Source of the DNA: Hymenopellis radicata | Taxonomy: Eukaryota > Basidiomycota > Agaricomycetes > Agaricales > Physalacriaceae | Length of the DNA stretch: 64,000 nt | Assembly (NCBI GenBank): GCA_015501595.1 | Contig: JADNRX010000118.1 | Location: 79,930-143,929 of the forward strand | Direction of reading: 5' to 3' | Shown here: positions 12,017 through 22,484 of the stretch, one piece after another | How the letters are laid out: each line of letters opens with the position of its first letter | Position numbering within the stretch: the stretch's first letter is position 1 | Program-made: the position numbers and the translations under genes | The notes under the pieces: generated by a model | Seen by the model: the letters and a program-made list of their open reading frames with translations, nothing else | Told to the model about the DNA's origin: nothing | The model's database searches: none

Positions 12017-12738
12017 GCATCAGGAAAGGCCCTATTGCATTTAAGCATCTCAAGATTAATGTCTTCATAACATGTAACTTAAGTCTGTAAAAGCACTTTA
12101 AAGCCCTGAAGATGTCTTAAAGCTGATGTATCATAGCACGAAACTCAAGACACTTAAAGACACTTAAAGACCTCTAAAAGTGCCTCTATGCCCATGCTCT
12201 GAATGCTTTTATCCTCATGCAGCTTAAGCTTCGAAGCATCATAGCTATAAACACAAGACATCATAAGACTTCTGAAGGCAACTCTATGCAAACATTTCAG
12301 ACATGAGCTCTCAAAGACAACTCTTAGATATGTAAGGAATAGCAAGAGTTGTCGTGGGTCATGCATACAAGTATCTCAGGGTTTGCAGTCTCAACAAGAA
12401 AGGAAAAATAAGTGATATTCTACTACTTAAATAAAACATAAATCAGCGCACTCGGGGAGCGGCGACATGACCTGAGGATGCATGTGACAAGTAGAAATTC
12501 GTGCGGAAGTTGTCTTATTGACCATCAAATTCAGTTCGTTGAAGTAGGCTCAGCCCGCAAGAGAATTTCAGTGTGTGAGTTTACCCGTTGACAAGCTTCC
12601 GAATCATGATACTTGCACTGCTGACTGTGGAAGAAAGGGAGATGCTATTAGTACTGGACTGCAAATACTACGTCCAGGTTTTTGCACGGCGGAATCAATA
12701 AGGATCGGGGTTTTCGGTTTCTTGGACTGGGACAGCTA

Positions 12739-13221
12739 TCATGACGCGACATGCATTTCTCGGCTGCGGTGAAATTGTCCTGAGATAGCGGTGATGGACG
12801 CGACGGTCGTGGATTCGTAGTCGAGGCAGATGACTGGATGGCGACTGGCGAGGAAGTGTGGTGGGGTGGAATACGGGATTGACTGGACACCGGTGAAGTC
12901 GATGAGGATGACCGTGACGAGGTTGGTGTTGAGGTCGCTGGCGAAGCAGTCCGAGCACGAACACTGCCGTTGGCCGACGGCACATGATAACCACTTTTGC
13001 CGTTTCGATTCCTGTTCGTGCGTGCGTCGAGGCAAACAGTGGATCAATTCGCGCTGGGAACCGACCTTCTTCCCGTCAATCTCAATTACTGTCCCAGATT
13101 CCTTCGACACCGCGGCCTTGGCCGCAGCGTAGTTCGCCTGGCCGACGTTCTCACCGATAGCATTGCGAAGGATGGGACAAGGTATCAGAGTGGGGAACAT
13201 GTTTAGAAGACCCATGACCAC
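12739..13221 (-). pseudogene. Possible short-chain dehydrogenase-like fragment inside element A
   Basis: The minus-strand reading contains GENVGQANYAAAKAAV, which resembles the GxxGQxNYxAAK active-site helix of short-chain dehydrogenases. The rest (TVIEIDGKKVGSQREL) does not fit that family, and no frame stays open. It may be a chimera of two captured pieces. The neighbouring 12430-12738 shows nothing I can name. Confidence 0.25.
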
Positions 13222-13371
13222 GTTCGTCTATCGCACGTTGAACATCGTGCATAACGATGTAGACGAGCTGCATCGGGTCGACTTGGAGGTCTTGGAAAGT
13301 CTGACACAGGAATGTCGAGACGACGCCGGAGAATAACCCAGCCTAAGAACCACGGATCAGTTGAGAAGATG

Positions 13372-13936
13372 CTATGGCGCAAAGGCACTTACAAAACCGA
13401 GAAGGACATCGAGTGCGTCCGTCCAGTCCGCTACCTTGCCTGCGTCGATCTTCGCTACGTAGAGTGTCGGTATGTGCTGAGATAGCGAGGAATGCGACGT
13501 CGCGCGAAATGAAGACTGTGCTGCACTCGCGCGCTCCCGGTGGGGCAGATCCGGGCAGCACAAGGGCAGCGGTGAGCCCGCCAGCGATAGCAAGATGATA
13601 AGATTCGTCGTGGGTGTTGAGTCCGTCCAGGTTGCGCAGCCTGGCTGAACGCTGCCCTTGAGGGAATTGCCGTCTGTCGTGCCCGTAAGGTCTGGTGCGG
13701 ACTCGACTCCCATGTGAGAGTGCAGGTCGACTATACTGCTGTCAAGTCAGAAGAGTAGATGAAAATGTCACGAACGGACGCACCCATGCTCCTTCGACGT
13801 CGACGACGTCCAGCTCATCGCCGTATGCACCGGCGTCGACGGTTCCGAGGGCCTTAATGATTCCTCCGCCGAGAATCACCATGGAGAACTTCCAGTCCTG
13901 ATCGCACCCAAGCCACAATGTCGCGTTTTTTAACAT
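13372..13936 (-). pseudogene. Amidohydrolase (CE9-like metallo-hydrolase) fragment inside element A
   Basis: Amidohydrolases are metal-dependent hydrolases with a TIM barrel, and their first metal ligands lie in HxH. Reading leftwards from 13936, the frame gives NATLWLG, then GGGIIKALG, then across a plausible intron to VDLHSHMGVESAPDLTG, then (after a one-base frame change) LRNLDGLNTHDESYHLAIAG and LTAALVLPGSA. The order matches the N-terminal third of fungal secreted-type amidohydrolases annotated as carbohydrate esterase 9. The fragment then loses similarity, although FVSAFAP and flanking frames stay open for a while. It lies wholly within element A, retains an intron position and cannot make an enzyme, so it is read as a captured piece. 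Confidence 0.55.
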
Positions 13937-13999
13937 GCAGGACTCTGGCTGGTGGTGGGCGTAAGCACACGGGCCCGTCTGTCGAATGGGCTCTGTTTC

Positions 14000-14924
14000 A
14001 ATGAATTGTCGTCCGAGTCCGAATCCGTTGCCAGCGAAAGTCTAGCCCGCCGTTGTCGCTGCTGCCGTCGCCGCCGCCATCACCTCATCGATATAAAGCC
14101 TCGTTGATCTGCAGCCTCGTTGGAGGGCTTACGCGTCCAGCGGGGCCGCCGGGGCTCTTCAAGCCCGCAAACATATATTCCCTGGCAAAACGGCTGGGCA
14201 CGAGGGAGAGTCAGATCCAAGGGAGACGACGCAAAGTCGGTCTCCGTAACCATGGCAGCGGCGACTCAAAGTCGGTCACTGGTATCGACTGCTGCCGTCT
14301 GGGCCTTACGCGGAAGGTCGTTCTTCGGAATTTTGACGTTCCAGTGGTCCGGGGCGGAAGAAAAAAGCGAACAGACAGTGCCAGCATGTCGTAGAAGGGT
14401 GGCGGGGTTGATGAGGCAGGAAATGCTTTGATGGTGGTGGTCGGAGGGAGAGTACACGATTCCGAACACTGTTCGATCACCGTCCGGATTGTTCGGACCG
14501 GACATCCGAACATGAACGGAACGAGCTTGTCAACGCTCGGGACGGCGACGGTGGCCTCGGAGTGGCAATTTAAGCGTCGGGATTTTATTCAGTATATCTA
14601 TATTATATGTAACAATAAAAATTTGGCCGATACTACTGCATGCAAACAAGACATTGAGCTTACATAGATAGTATCCGATTGCACCAGCCAGACATCGTGC
14701 GCTTCAGCGCCGTTGGCCTCTCCGGCAGCTCTGAATTTTACTGCAATGTATTCTTCATAGCGAAATCTAATTATTACAGATGGAATTAATGTAGTAGCTT
14801 TGTTCTGTATATGGTCTTTATTTTGGAAGTTGAGATTGAGCACGGGTGACAAGACCGTGAGTCCGAACACTGTTCCGATCGTTCTCTCTGTGCTGCCACC
14901 ACCTCCGCGACGCATCTGTCGGTC
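14000..14924. other. Element A interior without recognisable gene
   Basis: Mixed open frames on both strands with no motif and no consistent splice structure. Confidence 0.4.
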
Positions 14925-15469
14925 ATGCATCAACATGTCAACCCCGTCCAGCTTACTGGAATGGGGATCCGACTTCACGGAGAGCTGGGGAAAGAGGATG
15001 AACAGCGGCGCGAGAGGCAGCGGGCAGCGGGACGGAAATATGAGGAGGCGCATACTGTGCAGCGCCGAGAAAGACAGCGCCTAGCGGCTCAAAGGTGCGT
15101 TTCCGATATTTTATTTTTCTCTACTTCTTAATTCTATCCAGACGCCGTGAACGTAGCACCAGCTTGCCGCCAGCGGAACAAGCAAAAATTCGCGCGCGTC
15201 AACGGACGCACAACACCAACTATCGCGCCAACCACCGCTCCCACTTACGCAAAGCCAGCATGCGGCGCCGTTCCCTGTGTGTATACACCATATCTTCCCC
15301 CAACACTCGTCTCAACCTCTCTTACAGTGCCAATCCCGATGCTCTTCCCCGACGAGGATGCCTCTACAAGCCTGAAGAGTACGCCGCCCACCAGCTGGCA
15401 CGCCACAAATTAGTGAATGAATTCAAAACTGCGAAGCGAAGGTGGATGAAGGTGGGGCATGATGTATAG
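14925..15469 (+). CDS. Small Arg-rich protein inside element A, unknown function
   Basis: Exons 14925-15094 and 15142-15469 join in frame with a consensus GTGCGT donor and an AG acceptor. The product is about 165 residues and strongly basic. The first half is helical and Arg/Glu/Gln-rich (DEQRRERQRAAGRKYEEAH, then RRERQRLAAQRRRER, then RARQRTHNTNYRANHR), like a long basic helix or coiled coil. The second half ends with EEYAAHQLARHKLVNEFKTAKRRW. The start could also be the ATG at 14961. No known domain was recognised. Its position inside a mobile element suggests an element-borne nucleic-acid-binding protein, but this is inference. Confidence 0.35.
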
Positions 15470-15959
15470 CATGGCGACTCGACGAGGACGCGGATGGTCT
15501 AGGATGTTTCATAAGACGTTTAGGGACTCATAAATTTGATTAACAATGCTTGGCTTGCACAATTAAATTTGCTTGAATAGGACATACCCAAGCACCTGTA
15601 CTTTTGCCTCGGAAATTGCGAAGTCCATTTGCCACCGGCACGTGAGGCATACGTGGCCTCACGTGCCGGTTGGTATAAATTCTGATTGGGACGATCGAAC
15701 GACTTATCCTCTTACCACCACCACCTCCCTTTTGCGTGCACTGCTGCTATGCGCACAGTGTCACTACTTCAATATTGCCTTGCGCATGTTGCCCGTTGCC
15801 CTTCGACATTGCTTTTGATCGATTTTGTATATTGTGGGAGGGAGCTTTGCTTGACCATGGTGCCAGGTGCGTAGCTTCATTTATGTTGTTTGTATTCTCT
15901 GATTTTCTTCTGCCTAGGCTGGTGCTACTGCCAACGACGACGACAATGACGAGTACCCT

Positions 15960-16560
15960 AGGACGACGATGAGTGCCCGGACCCAAGGACGACAACCAAG
16001 AGCAAGGACCGAGATCAACACAGCGACCACCCGTGGACAACGTTAACAACCTCGAGCACCAACCGAGGATGAGCACGACACCCACGAGACCGAGGACGAG
16101 ACCAACAAGGACGACGTCGACCGTAACCGAGGACGATGCCGCAATCGAGGATGAGGATACACCAACACTGTAACCGAGGACGAGGACGAGGCCAACAAGG
16201 ACGACACTGTAACCGAGGACGAGGACGAGGCCAACAAAGATGACGCTGTAACCGAGGACGAGGACGAGAACAACGCCGACAAGACCATAACCGAGGACGA
16301 TGCCGCAATCGAGGACGAGGATACACCGATGCTGTAACCGAGGACGAGAACAACACCATGACCGAAGACAAGCCTAACATCATGTTCAAGGACTACACCA
16401 ACGATTCTGTAACTAAGGATGAGGATGCCGACATCGCGGACAATGCCATACTCATACGCGAGCCTCCGAGGACGAGGACTCATACAACCAGTGCACTATG
16501 GATCGAGGATGAGGATGATGGGTTTGCCAAGGATGGGGATACTACCGAGTATGCTAAGGG
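15960..16560 (+). repeat. GAC/GAG-rich quasi-repetitive tract
   Basis: Several near-identical blocks of about 40 bp built on GTAACCGAGGACGAGGACG occur at 16160-16280. A larger block beginning TAACCGAGGACGATGCCGC occurs at 16125 and again at 16290. One frame reads as an acidic Glu/Asp repeat but is broken by stops between blocks (CTGTAACC reads as a stop in one register). The tract may be a decayed repeat-bearing exon or simple repeat growth. Confidence 0.6.
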
Positions 16561-16739
16561 ATGTGGACAATATGCTGTGTGCTATATACATTTTTAAAGA
16601 TCTTGCCAAATGCATTCTTTCAATCTTCTTTGTATGATGTGGCTTGAGATAGGATTTGCTCTGTGCTCCGACTGAGTGCCTTTAGACTGCTTTCTATTGT
16701 CTGTTAAGATGCCTGTTGTCAATCTGAGTGTCTAAGGAT

Positions 16740-17065
16740 AAGGTTCTCGGAGACATCTGCTTTGGGCAGCCTTTGGGTAGCTTTTCAATAGCTTTAAGAG
16801 TAACTCCAAGTATACTTTGGAGAAGGTTCTCGAAGACACATGCTTTGTGCGGCCTTCAGGTAGCTTTTCAATAGCTTTAAGAGTAACTCCAAGTATACTT
16901 TGGAGAAGGTTCTTGAAGACACATGCTTTGTGCGGCCTTTAGGTAGCTTTTCGGTAGCTTTAAGAGTAACTTCAAGTATACTTTGGAGAAGGTTCTCAGA
17001 GACACATTCTTTGTGCAGTCTTTAGAGAGCTTTTTGATAGCTTTGAGAGTGACTTGGAGTGTCTT
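16740..17065 (+). repeat. 83-bp tandem repeat, 3.8 copies
   Basis: Units start with AAGGTTCTC at 16740, 16823, 16906 and 16989, exactly 83 bp apart, and each ends in TATACTTTGGAG apart from the last, which is truncated. An inverted relative (GATAACCTTCTCCGAAAG) follows at about 17090-17107. The array lies just inside the right end of element A, the usual place for subterminal repeats. Confidence 0.85.
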
Positions 17066-17181
17066 GAAGTGACTTAGAGTATGTGTCTCCGATAACCTTC
17101 TCCGAAAGTAACTTTGTAGCCTTTAAGCACTTTAAGTTATCCTAAGTCGTCTAAACGCATATAGGCCTTTCCAGATGTGAC

Positions 17182-17367
17182 GTTGTCGCGCCGGAGCAAA
17201 AGAGCGGTGAGCGATGGCGACGACGGCGGTGTTGGCGACGATGACGATGCCGGTGATGATGGCGGAGTGGGTGATGACGGTGGAGGCGGTCCAGGAGCGA
17301 TGGCGGAGGAGGATGCCATTTTAGTGGTGATGGTGGTGGAGAAAAGACTTGAAGTCCGCTCGATCAT
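17182..17367 (-). pseudogene. Companion gene, upstream part (first exon) cut off by element A
   Basis: The minus-strand frame starts at 17367 (or the ATG at 17319, MASSSAIAPGP) and reads a Pro/Ser-rich segment followed by LTALLLRRDN up to the element border at 17182. Removing element A and one copy of the 3-bp repeat joins this frame to PADESTWDLVSLPELPG of the downstream part with no stop. The split is therefore due to the insertion. No known domain is present. Confidence 0.55.
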
Positions 17368-17688
17368 GTCGGTTACTATTTTTGGTATGTCAGTTAATCA
17401 TTGCTGGCACAAATCACGAAAAATCAATAAAAAATCGTAAAAATTGTATTAAAAATAGAAAGAATACAGGAGCACGAGTACTGTCCAGAATGGACGCATA
17501 CGAGTGCTCCGGACTAGGTAGAGGGGGAGATGAGGCGCATCTCTGCGATGTGTTCGGATTTGACCTCTTCGAAATATTGACGTTCTTTCAGCTGTGCGGC
17601 GCTGTAGTATTGAGGACATTTGAGATGGCTATTTCGCTGCTTTATGTCTGGATTGCGTCTAGAAAGAGGTAAGTGTGGCGTCTTTTGA
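17368..17688. other. Spacer, no gene seen
   Basis: AT-rich DNA with one AATGATTAAC word in reverse orientation near 17388. Confidence 0.35.
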
Positions 17689-18109
17689 TTAGAAGATTAC
17701 TTGCAAGTAGCGAGTGACGTGAGCCCTGCGGGCTCGTTGCATGGGATTCTTGGCGCGAGACTTTGCGGCGGATTCGAGATTGGAGGCGCGAACAGAAGCC
17801 CTCTCTGCACTGGACATGGCGGCTTTTTTCCTTTGCATTTTTGTCAGTATGGACAGCAAGGGTTAAGACGACGCACCTTTGCATGCTCTTCCTTGCTGAC
17901 GCCCGCTGGCGCACTCTTCTATCCGTGGATGCCTCCTCATCCTCACTCTCTTCAAGTCGCGGACGCCCAGGTTTAGGATTGCTTTTCCACCGCTCCTTGG
18001 CGTCAACGTAGCGTTGTTGACGGCGGTCTTCCTCTGAGGCGTCTTCTCCATCCTGAGCAAAGGCGAAGTTGGGGCTGACAGACATCGTTGGCGAGTTCGC
18101 AGTAGACAT
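17689..18109 (-). CDS. Small charged protein, neighbour of hAT-derived genes, unknown function
   Basis: Exons 18109-17877 and 17830-17689 join in frame with a GTGCGT donor and an AAAG acceptor. The start MSTANSPTMSVSPNFAFAQD resembles the start of the next gene to the right (SSDSPVSPNMAFGQD), so the two N-termini probably share an origin. The rest is highly charged (EEDRRQQRYVDAKERWKSNP, then EESEDEEASTDRRVRQRASA, then basic helices RKSMQRKKKAAMSSAERAS). The 3' end could also splice again at CAA/GTAATC. A role as a DNA- or RNA-binding accessory protein is a guess only. Confidence 0.35.
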
Positions 18110-18232
18110 ATTGCGAGGAGATGGTCATTGTCAGGAGAGAGTCTCAAATCGGATCATGTCAAACAAAATAGATCATTGAATCACTGTGCCAAAACATCTC
18201 CAATACAGTGTCCGCCTCCCGTATGCATTCCT

Positions 18233-18599
18233 CTAAGCACTCGCATCCTTCATCCCATCCTCAACGTCGACAACATCAGCGGTGAACTCGCTGGAAGAGA
18301 ATAGGCGCTCGCTTGGGACTGATGTGGACTGAACGGCGACAATGTCAAGGGCAATGCGAGCAACCATAGGATAGCAATGATGATTTGCCTGTAAAGCATA
18401 AGTAGGAAATATTATACTAAAGGAATAAACTCACTGCCCAAAACTCCATGTCCTCTTCGACGTTTGGTATCTCAGTCTCCAGATACGCGGCGAGCTCTGC
18501 CTCCCATGGCGCTGCGACATGCACCTGAGCCGCCTGTTGCTCCTGTGTATCCTGACCAAAGGCCATGTTGGGGCTGACTGGTGAGTCCGAACTAGACAT
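18233..18599 (-). CDS. Short protein with hAT C-terminal dimerisation region only
   Basis: Exons 18599-18435 and 18388-18233 join in frame to about 106 residues. Exon 1 carries EQQAAQVHVAAPWEAELAAY and NVEEDMEFWA, and exon 2 carries YPMVARIALDIVAVQSTSVP with ERLFSSSEFTADV. Both parallel the last exons of the nearby full hAT gene (WEAELAAYLETKIP, ARIALDVLAVQSTSVPCERL). The catalytic and BED parts are absent, and the intron sits at the same place. It therefore looks like a truncated duplicate that keeps an open frame, able in principle to pair with hAT transposase through the dimerisation surface. An upstream in-frame ATG at 18644 would add 15 residues. Confidence 0.5.
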
Positions 18600-19137
18600 A
18601 GATGGTAGATGGTAGTTGCGAGGAGGAGTCTCAAATCCGATCATGCAAATATGTGTTCTGTGATCATTTAATCACTATCCCAAAACACCTCAAGTACACA
18701 GTCTCCGCCTGCCACGTATCTCCCCGTCCTCTAAGCATTGGCAGAATCATTCTCATCCTCCAGCCCATCTTCACCGTTGGCAACATCATCCAAATCCAAG
18801 GTATTAGCAGCATGCTAACAATCAACGGTAAGGTAAATGCTATTCTGCTGGGACACTCACCAATAACCCATTTGCCAACGAGAGCATGGCATGCACGTAT
18901 TGTAACACAGTTAGATGTGCAGGTATTTGTAGGCCAGTTTGTGGATGCACATATGCTTTACGCGAAGGCTGAAATTTGGGGGCCATGGTGGTTGCGGTTC
19001 AAAGTTTGAATTGATTAACAGACTGGCAAATGATCGACTTCACAATTCTTAAATGATTAACGGACTGAAGGGAAATGCACAACGAACTGAATTAAAATGC
19101 GACTTGTAGGTATAAGAAATAGTATGCAAAATTTAAA
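18600..19137. other. Spacer downstream of hAT gene
   Basis: The plus-strand open frame at 18602-19009 has no domain. Two AATGATTAAC-type words lie at about 19012 and 19051. Confidence 0.35.
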
Positions 19138-22100
19138 TCTAAGAGAGGTCCATGAAAAGAGGCGCCTCTTGCTCCGCCTCAGCATCCGCCTTGAACAACT
19201 CGATAAACTCCTGCATGTCTGGCATGGATAGATCCTCAACAATGCCATCATTTGCGGCAGCGAGGTCCACCTTGGCTGCTTTCCAGGCCTATTTCATTAA
19301 CTGAAGCTCCTCAAAGTGCTCGGAGCCCAGACGCGTGCGAAGATCAGATGCGGTGAACTTGCCGGAAGAGAATAGGCGCTCGCATGGGACTGATGTGGAC
19401 TGAACAGCGAGAACGTCGAGGGCGATGCGAGCAACGGTAGGATAGCGACGATGATTCGCCTGTAAAGCATAAGTAACAAATATTATGCGAAGGGAATACA
19501 CTCACTGCCCAAAACTCCAGGAGGTTCATGTCCTCTTTGACCTTTGGTATCTTAGTCTCCAGATACGCGGCGAGCTCTGCCTCCCAATCTGCTCCTGCTG
19601 CGGCATGCCCCTGAGCCGCCTGTTGCTCCTGTGCCTCCATTTGTCTTGCGTACTGCTCACGGGGAGAGATGATTTCTACCTCATTGTCACTGTAGTCGTC
19701 ATCATTGGCGGAGGAAGACGCTTGAGGTGCAGCAGCAGGGGCAGATGCCGGCTCACTTGTAGGAGCTGGAGGTCGGGAAGAGAGAGAGCCTAGCACGTCA
19801 GGCTTAAGTGCATATTCCGCCATCTAGACAGATATTAGCAAAGTAGAGTGAAAGATATGTTTGATATACATACCCAGTCGCGCACAATTTTCAGTGCTTC
19901 TGCCTGCCAATCCTTTGGGTTCTTCTCACCCGCAGCCTTAGCCCGTTTCGCCTCTTTTTCTCCGCCCCAAGCCATCTTGACGTAGTTGAGTTTCCAGTAT
20001 GGGTGAACAACTATAAGCAAAGTCAGTTATGAAAATGATTAACGGACAGTCGACGTACACATTGCCATCAAGTACGCGGGTTTCTGGTCAAACTTAAGGT
20101 AATATTTGCGCATCTTGGCAATATCTGCTTGAATGGCGGGGTGATATAGGGCAAAGTTGTCATCGTCGAGAAGTGTCTCCCACTTGGTCATGACTTCCTC
20201 GAAAACAGGAATTGCTTTCGCAAGGTCTGGATATAATTCCGAAGAAAATAGCTGCTGGACGTCGTTCGCGATCTAGTAGGGTATGAGATAGGTAGAACAT
20301 AATGAAAAGAGCCATACACACTTTGAGAATAGTCCAGGCATCCCTCACTCGCTTCCAATCTTCCACCTCGAACCTGCATGCATGCCACGGAATCTTCTTG
20401 ATAATCTGGCGCTTCTCATTCCGTATTACTGTCATAGGACCAAACCTGAGGTCGGCCGTTGCTACAAACAAGTTCACAGCCTGGCACAAAAATGATTAAC
20501 GGACTAAGATAAGATGGGACTAAAAACACACCTTTTTCAATTTGTATGCCCAGTCCATCATTCCATGTGCTGAACCCCACCGTGTATTTCCATGAAGGAC
20601 CATTTTGAGGACAGGCTTGAGCGCGGACTGCAAGCTGACAGGACTCGAAGTATTGGATGCGCTGTCCGGATGCGTAACATTTGACGATAAAGGTACGGAG
20701 GATGGCGATGACGTCGAGCTTCCCGTCAAGGACGCGGTTGTCTTTGTTCTCGGGGTCATAGCTCCAGATAGCGTGCGCACTCTCCATGGCGGCTTTCTTG
20801 GTGATGACACACATGATGTCCCCAACTCCAAGGTTAATGGTATGGGCCAAACACCTGTAAGATAAATTAGCAACGTACAAAAAAGCAATGAATAACGTAC
20901 ATAAGGAGATTTGTGAGGTTGTTCCAACCGCCCAACTTGTGTGCCAATAGCATGGCATCAAGAGATCCAGCTAGGGTCTCATTGCTGGAGCCGTTATCGG
21001 CGGTGATCCAACCCAGCTATAGGAACAATCAATGCCAAACTGTGATCGTGTGAACGATCAACATACCTTTTGGAGCTTCTTCTTCAAGTCCACCACGCCA
21101 ACTCGAATCAGGATACGCATAAACGTGAGCGATAGGGTGGGGCCGTCGTGCTCTCCACGGTGCGACTTGAACCCGACAACCTCCTTCCGCAACTCCCAAC
21201 GATCGTTGCCATCGGAGACAGACACCTTAATCCAGGAGATCGACGCGCCCATGAACGCCTCCTTGGTCTGGTCCAATGTCCACATATCCTCGGTAGCGGA
21301 CACTTTACCAGGTGCGTCCGCTATTTCCTTGCGAACGGCCGTCAACTTATCCACACACGCATTATGAATGTAGTTTTTGACTTGATGTGCAGATGGCTGC
21401 TCGGTGGTTTTCGTTTTTGGGCGGAAGGAAACTTCGACGTTGCGAAAGAAGACGTTGTCGGCGGTGGCAAAGCTCTTGAGGCAGGTAAGTCAACTGCAAT
21501 GCATAGGAAAAGAACTACTCACTTGATCGCAACAACAGATATACTTTGCCACATGGTCCAGAACGCTCTCAAATGTATACTCCCTAGGCCCCGTCACCTT
21601 CTGCAAGCCCATCGCCTCTAATGTCCCGGGTACGGGCTGTCCTTCCGCCTCCTGTGCTCGAGCCTCAGCTCCTTTGCCTTCTTCATGTCAGGCTTCATGG
21701 CATGATGATGCGGCTCCAAGTTCCTCTCCTTGCACCCCTTCTCGTACTCGTCCCAATGCTGGCGAATGTGGAATCGGAGTGTGGAATTGCCGCCTGTCAG
21801 AAAGGAGGATCTACGGGATTTACCCAGAGTACTAGGTCTGTCAATCATTGGTCTGTTAATCATTAAGCTAACTCACATGCAGCTGCTGCAGATCCGTCCT
21901 TTCTTAGGCTGACCACCCTCCTCGAAAAGAGCACTACTTCTGGGCTCAAAGATAATGTCGATGTCGGCGGCTGTCTCGCGAGTGGAACGTTTAACCGTTG
22001 AAGCCTTAAGTGCGTGTTAGCTTGACACATATGAGCAGTATGACACTTACGTCCTCCTCATCCGTTAGTATCATGATCTCTTCGACCACTTGTGGGTTAT

Positions 22101-22484
22101 CCTTGGCCTTGGCCTTGGCCTTGCGCTTGCCCTTGGCCTTCGCCGCACCCGAGGCCGTCTTTTGCTTTTTGGCCGGACCTGACTGCTTGGCCTTGCCCTT
22201 TCGCTTCAACTTGGACGATACCTCAGCCTCCTGGTCCTCCTGGTTGCCATCGTCGTCACTGGAGTCCTCCTCCTCAGGTGCGTCGTCAGCCTATATTTGT
22301 CTGTTAATATTTTTCAGGAATTGGTCACGATACGTACATCCTCTTCCTCTTCGCTACTGTCGTCAGTTGCTGTTGTTGGCGCCTTCGCCTTCTTGCCAGA
22401 CTTCTTGGCCGCAGCCGCCTTCTTGGCCTCGCTGGCCTTCTCAGTAGACGTGGAGGTGCGCTCTGAGCGACGTTGTGCAGACAT
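19138..22484 (-). CDS. hAT-superfamily transposase
   Basis: This DDE-type cut-and-paste transposase reads leftwards in about ten exons; the first are 22484-22338, 22290-22051 and 22004-21877. The order is a Lys/Glu-rich N-terminus, a BED-type zinc finger (CSSC, split by an intron, then LRFHIRQH), a central catalytic part with WITADNGSSNETL, RCLAHTINLGVGDIM and HGNTRWGSAHGMMDW, a long helical insertion, and the C-terminal dimerisation domain with ARIALDVLAVQSTSVPCERL and FTASDLRTRLG. Two defects are seen. A one-base frame change lies near 21671 at a short G run on the coding strand (GGAG where GGGAG would keep the frame). An in-frame TAG falls right after ELQLMK (19287-19289), after which the frame continues to a second stop at 19138. 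No terminal repeats could be assigned. Several introns contain the AATGATTAAC word. Confidence 0.8.

Larger units (their letters stand above)
12017..17181 (+). mobile_element. Element A of the GCATCAGG family (5,165 bp)
   Basis: The left end reads GCATCAGGAAAGGCCCTAT. The reverse complement of the right end reads GTCACATCTGGAAAGGCCTAT. The 3-bp repeat GTT flanks both ends (12014-12016 and 17182-17184). Inner ends are rich in element-specific short repeats (ACTTAAAG words on the left, an 83-bp tandem array on the right). The interior holds fragments of host-like genes (amidohydrolase at 13372-13936), a small basic-protein gene, and a GAC/GAG-rich tract. No transposase is seen inside, so the element is probably non-autonomous. 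It interrupts a coding exon of the companion gene. Confidence 0.7.

Noticed and set aside
15973..16597. Acidic repeat protein gene
   Set aside because: Stops separate the repeat blocks in every frame, so no continuous protein is supported.
12017..17181. Helitron or intron-like (introner) insertion
   Set aside because: Ends are inverted repeats with 3-bp duplications, unlike Helitrons. On the gene strand the 3' border lacks AG, so splicing out is not possible at the borders.
8399..22484. One large KDZ transposon covering the TET/JBP and hAT genes
   Set aside because: No KDZ transposase motif was found, and the region contains at least two unrelated families with their own borders.
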